From: Zygnema cylindricum
Taxonomy: Eukaryota > Streptophyta > Zygnematophyceae > Zygnematales > Zygnemataceae
NCBI GenBank assembly: GCA_037447655.1
Contig: JBBHKE010003260.1
Location: 1 to 62,000 of the forward strand
Direction: 5' to 3'
DNA: 62,000 bases
The notes under the pieces were generated by a model. The model ran no database searches and was not told the origin of the DNA. It saw only the letters and a program-made list of their open reading frames with translations. A program made the translations under genes and the position numbers. Of this stretch, positions 57,181 through 62,000 are shown in pieces; the stretch's first letter is position 1; each line of letters opens with the position of its first letter.

Positions 57181-60100
57181 TTCCTTTAATATGGATTAAT
57201 TGTTGTGGTTAGGCTAGTGAAACATTATGGGTAAAGTAGGGAGGGACGTTGTTGAATCAATAATTTAATGTGAGTTGCTTTTACTGTTTTTGTTTCAGGG
57301 TTTGAGGAAAGAGAATGAAATTCCACATTACCAATGTCCCATGTGTAAATTATCATCTATTTTTCCTGTTTTTGTTTGAAGCACCTAATTCATCATGTTG
57401 TCTTCTTCTAATTTTGAAAAGTGTGCAATTTTTTTTTGATAAACCTCACGTGTTTACCAATACATAGGCAAAGGCTTTTTGATGTGGGCGGAATTTTTCA
57501 TTTTTCAAGGGCAATGCCGGTTCCGTATGGCTAGTTTCTCTCTTACTGCCCTTCTCTTTCTCCTATGCTCACTTTCTCTCCTCCTCCTTAAGAGGGGGTG
57601 CACGGAACACCTAATATGGTTGACATCGTGGTTTTCCTTCTTGTCTCGAAGCAGTTTAACATTGACACTTTTGGAGAAGTTTTTTTCTAAATTTCAATTG
57701 CCTGGCTTGAAAATATTACAATGTTTTTGCTTATCTCTGGGATTCTACCTTTTTTTTCACTTTAAAGCGGATAATTTGCCTCGGAGTTGGAGCTGGTGCT
57801 TTTAATCTTACGCTTCCAGCTGTAAGTTTCTTTGGACCTCTTTTTTTTTTCTCGATCAAGAGGCAGAAATTCCTCAAAATCTTTCTGTTTTTTTTTCTCC
57901 TGCTCTCTGTCGATCCACGGTAATTGCCAGTTTACATGGAGCCTCTCTTTCCTCCCTCCTTTTTTTTTGACCTGGCAAATTGACTTCATTGTTTAGTTCT
58001 TCTTTTTATTTTTGCAGATAAATCATCCCTCTATGGTTCAGGGCCTCATCCTGGTCTCGCCCGTCTGTTAGGCGGGCCACCTGGATGAAATGGGCGACTT
58101 CTAAGGTTCGTCTTTATTATCACCTTAACTTGTTTTTTATTATTATTTTTGCCTCGTCGACTAATTATGGTCATGGGCATCAGCATGTTGTGTATACCAT
58201 ATAGTTTCTCGATTTTGGCGGGGTTTATGTTCGGCCTTCTCGTGCTTTTTGTGTGATAAAGCATACGATAATCAGTATTTTGTTTTTGAATGGTAAACGG
58301 ATTCATTTATGCATTCATTTAATCATTCAACGTGTGAAATTCAAATGTACATCCATAAAATGATGTAACTCAACAAATTGAAATTCACTGATTGAATATT
58401 TGTTGGTTAGAAAGTAAGCTAACATAAATCAATATTTTTTAATGATTTCCAAATACTGTTAATTTTCTCGCCAGACGATTAGACAGGTTACTGTTTATTC
58501 GTCTGTTTTTACTCTTACTTCCTGGAATTTTTCAGGGTTTTCGGTTTTTAGTGTTTTTAGGGCGTTGAGGCTTTTTTTAGCGTATTTTTTTAGGTTTTTC
58601 TGCTCATCCTGAATAGTGTGGATGTGTGGGTGCAGACGGCTATCAACATGCTCTCGTTTTACGGAATGAGTACATCGGTAAAAGAGGGATTTAAGGCGCG
58701 ATTTTTCTGCTCAGGACAAAGCGAGCATTTGACCCTTCTTCTTCGTTCTTTCCTCTTTCTTTTTCATCTTTTTTCACCTTTGTTTTTTTTCTCACAGGAA
58801 TTGGAAGCCGGGAAGGGGAAAGCCGGTCCTTGATTTACTTCATGTACCGGAGAGCAGGAGAACAGTCGGGATAAAACTGAGTTGGGATGGAATGGATTTA
58901 TTGCTCTGAGATTAAAGGGATTCGAAGAATTATTGGTATTGTTGATGCAGGGTTGTGGAACAGGTGCTGTTAAACTAGGAGTTCGGAAACCTCCAGCTTA
59001 GAGACTTCCGGGCAACAAAAATTTGCCTATGTCAGAGCTCCGGAGGAATTTAAGAGATGACTACCAATCAGAGGGAAAATTGTCAATTTTATTTTGTCCT
59101 CCAATGGGATACTGTTAATATCGCTAGGAAAATAGAGTAAATGAATAAATTAATAAATGAGTAAATTTTGGCATGGCAAATAACTGTTACATATCGGGAG
59201 TTCTGATCTTGTGAAAGAAATAAGCCATGGGTGGTACTGTAGCACAAAAAAGGTTTCGTATTTTGGGGATCTTATGAAAATAATATTCAATTTTAGTACG
59301 ATATTGATTTTCATATAGTTATGTTAAAAAAAAAAGTATTATACAATTGGAGGGATGTTCACATTCATTCAACATGTAAAGTTTTTAAAATAATAAATTT
59401 AGGTGACCAGTATTTGATAAAAGGATTTAAAGCACCCTTTTTCTTCCTAACAATCACACACGGCAAAAGGTAATATAATGTAAGAAATACATAAACGAGA
59501 AAACCCATCAGAAGACTGCTACTCGAAAAGGTTAAAAATGAACAATTGTTTTTCAAAAGCCTTTATTCCACTAACTATTTTATTTTAGTTTCTAATGTTG
59601 AAAAAAAGAGTGAGCCTTTTTTAATTTATCGACATTATTAGGATAGTTTTGGTGACCCAGTTAAAAAAACCACAAAGATCACACAACTCAAAAAATAGCA
59701 AACCTCAAAAATTAATGTATTAATTTGTAGTTGGAAGATGAAAACACATTGTAGGTCCGTAAATAAGATATACCCATTTCTCCCTCTATATTCCCCCATT
59801 TCTCACAATAATTTCCTCCTTTCCCTATAATTTAAAAAAGCATTTAAAAGGGTGAATATGCAAACCCAAATATAGCACTACTTTCCAATTGTAAAACTAT
59901 TCGCAAGTTTTCCTGAGATGAATCAAATTTCCCCGTTCTATGTAGGAGTACCAGATTTTTTTCGCCGTTTTCCTTCGCCAATAGGAGAAGTTCTTGTACC
60001 TCAAGCTTGCTCCAATAGATTTTCAGAATTCAGTTTTTACTTCAGTTTTTATTAAAAACAGAAAGAAAACATAATGAAGAATAGTGGAAAAAAAGGGACC

Positions 60101-60302
60101 TCAGTGAAGTAAGTGCGTAAGTAATGCAAGCAAGCAGGCATTTTTACTCTACTTGGAGTATGTATAAAAAGAGGAAATTCCAAAATAATCAGCTTTGAAA
60201 AATATTTAGGTAAAAGGTAAAATGGTCATCTTTTCAAATAAATAATAACACTTATCAAATGAAGAAACAATGGCAAACCGGTTCATTCATACCTTACAAA
60301 CA
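57181..60302. other. Stretch without a recognised gene
   Basis: Open frames near 57479-57805 (plus) and 57762-57989 and 58046-58306 (minus) show no known domain. The first is Leu/Ser/Phe-rich and could be chance in pyrimidine-rich DNA. The rest is AT-rich with no long frame or clear repeat. Confidence 0.4.
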
Positions 60303-60800
60303 TCATGCTCGATCGAATTTGGCGATTTCGCCACGACCGGTTCTTTCAGCAAGCATACAAACGGCATCGATCAAGCGAACTCGTCCTTGTTCGTTCTCTT
60401 TCCAATTTGAAGCCAACATATCTGTAAACTTGTCGATTGTTTTGTTGGTTTCTTTGACGGACATTTCGTGGATTTCCACTGCTATTTTACGAAATCCAGT
60501 TAGGTCCAATGTTCGTGCAATGTTTTCCTCTTTTTCTGTTTTCCCCCGCTTCCCCGTACTGTTTTTGTAAATATTATTGGTCGACGGGGAGTTGGTTGGT
60601 GCCTCCCCCTGTAGGCTATCTTTTGACGCACTTCGGTCTTCTTCGACTCTGCTTGACCCTCCTTGGCTAAGGATAAATGTGTCTCTAACATGGGTGGGGC
60701 TTATATTCTCATTTCCACTCAAGCCTTCATCCGTCACCTTATAAAACTGCTCATCAAAACTCTCAAGCAATTTTCTGTTGATTTTATTCATCATGGACAC
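60303..60800 (-). CDS. Hypothetical protein, hydrophilic
   Basis: The open frame gives 165 residues with ATG at 60800 and a stop at 60303-60305. It is rich in Lys, Glu, Ser, Asn and Thr, with no membrane segment. The middle (about residues 60-95) is Ser/Asn/Lys-rich and probably disordered. The last 65 residues look helical (VETNKTIDKF-like hydrophobic spacing, then WKENEQGRVRLIDAVCML). I do not recognise a family. It could be the last exon of a longer gene on the minus strand, since the sequence before 60800 may hold an acceptor, or an accessory DNA-binding protein of a nearby transposon. Both ideas rest on position only. Confidence 0.4.
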   Translation of the reverse strand: MSMMNKINRKLLESFDEQFYKVTDEGLSGNENISPTHVRDTFILSQGGSSRVEEDRSASKDSLQGEAPTNSPSTNNIYKNSTGKRGKTEKEENIARTLDLTGFRKIAVEIHEMSVKETNKTIDKFTDMLASNWKENEQGRVRLIDAVCMLAERTGRGEIAKFDRA

Positions 60801-62000
60801 CCCCCAATAGTCCTTGTTCCCACTATTATAGCGTCTACAATCGTCACATAATTACGTAACGATTTCATTTTCGGACTTTGGAACACCCTGAAAAATAGTA
60901 CGGATAATCCTCACTAAAAAACAAATTGACATCGCTAACTTACCGTTACAAGGTCACACAACCATGGGTGCACACCTTAATAAACGAAAATGACTGACGC
61001 CCAGACTCGTGGTTAATTCGTCCCGAGGGGTTCGACGTGACAGGTAGTGACGAAGCTTTAAAGAAAAGCGGATAGAGCACGTCCACAATTTAGGATTGAA
61101 AGTTTTGCTGGTGCGTACGTTATTGTTCAAAGTTTGAAAATTGAAACTACGGTGAACGGCGATGTGGTTTGAAAACGAGGCTTTAAAACCCTGCTTGCAG
61201 ATCTGCTAGTCAGCTTTTGTGGACGTTTTCGGTGCTGCTCCTAAAAAAACGGATAGAAGGGAAATTGTCATGCTTAACAAAATTATAATAGGTAAAAACC
61301 GTCTTGAAACTTATAACTGCTATCTATACATTTTATGATAAGAAGGTAAGCAATTCTAGAGTGTTGATGAGTCAATGGAGTCAAATTCACTAATTTCAGT
61401 TAGTGAAATTTATAATGATCATGTTTCCAGCTGTACAATATTGACTTCTTTATTGCTTGGCATGCTTTCTCTTTTACAAGCTCTTTCTATATGCTTTTCA
61501 AGTTATAGAAATCCCTTCTTGTTGCATGGTAAATTTACTCTTTGTTTTAGCTGCTGAGAAATATTTCCCCTTATAATTTCGTTCCTGCAATGATGCTGTG
61601 GATACATGCGGTACTGCTGCAGTCTATAATGAAACACTGTCAAAAAATTGCTATATTAGGAATTAAGCGCTGTATTTTGGAGCATCCCGGCTTTGTCTCC
61701 GTGATTACATTGATTTAGCAAGTTTAAATTAAGTACAATGACAACTTCTCTATTTGCTTGTATTTCTTCTCACTGGTGAATAAAAGCTGATACTCCTTCG
61801 TTTGTTTTGGAAGTTCTTTGACGGTTTTTTATCAGCCTATGATGTACCTTTAAGCATGGGAATACTGGAAACAATAGTGCTGGCAGATATTCAAATGATA
61901 AATATGCTCTTCTGAATTATTGACAATCCTTTGTAGAATGGTGCAATAGATTCTTTGTTAACTTTGACGTTGTCTTTCCTACTATGACCAGGTGCCGCCA
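60801..62000. other. Right end of window without a recognised gene
   Basis: I see only short open frames and AT-rich sequence. The last bases (CTATGACCAG|GTGCC) could be an exon edge cut by the window, but nothing supports this further. Confidence 0.35.

Overview
The window is nuclear DNA from a green-lineage (streptophyte) eukaryote. It is AT-rich and its genes have many GT-AG introns. The genes are typical plant ones: a plant-type GT31 galactosyltransferase with the N-terminal DUF4094 region, an AP-3 delta adaptin with almost all of its coding sequence in one exon, an Arabidopsis MIP3-like Sec1 protein, an eIF(iso)4E-like cap-binding protein, and a thylakoid RIQ/DUF1118 protein. The species is not determinable here. 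A charophyte alga or an early-diverging land plant fits the retroelement content and the heavily repeated introns.

Layout. 1-1.69 kb: no gene seen. 1.69-16.9 kb: a decayed Ty3/gypsy-like LTR retroelement, plus strand, followed in tandem by an internally deleted second copy that shares the middle LTR. Its order is gag remnants, two CCHC zinc knuckles, aspartic protease (DTG), a C5 cytosine DNA methyltransferase, reverse transcriptase (YIDD), RNase H, integrase, then a PHD-like finger joined to the integrase C-terminus, a polypurine tract and the LTR. 19.4-26.3 kb: an intact 12-exon GT31 gene, plus strand. 28.0-39.4 kb, minus strand: AP-3 delta and MIP3 are interleaved. The large AP-3 delta exon lies at 28053-30923 and its first exon at 39278-39381. 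Between them are six MIP3 exons (38266 down to 31046) without the last MIP3 exon. A 386-bp perfect repeat flanks the MIP3 block. 42.5-46.4 kb: a five-exon eIF4E-family gene, plus strand. 48.8-50.9 kb: a two-exon RIQ gene, minus strand. 54.1-57.2 kb: two decayed, divergently oriented PIF/Harbinger transposase copies. 60.3-60.8 kb: one unrecognised open reading frame.

Main points. (1) The retroelement carries both a DNA-methylation writer and a chromatin-reader-type finger, which suggests an element able to mark or target chromatin. This copy is broken by stops and frameshifts. (2) The MIP3/AP-3 delta locus is rearranged so that the last MIP3 exon present could splice in frame onto the AP-3 delta exon. 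(3) Several introns and one 3' UTR contain tandem copies of their own splice sites or exon edges, in at least three unrelated genes, which points to a local process that amplifies exon-intron boundaries. All exon joins were made by eye from GT-AG sites, reading phase and family conservation. No alignment was run.
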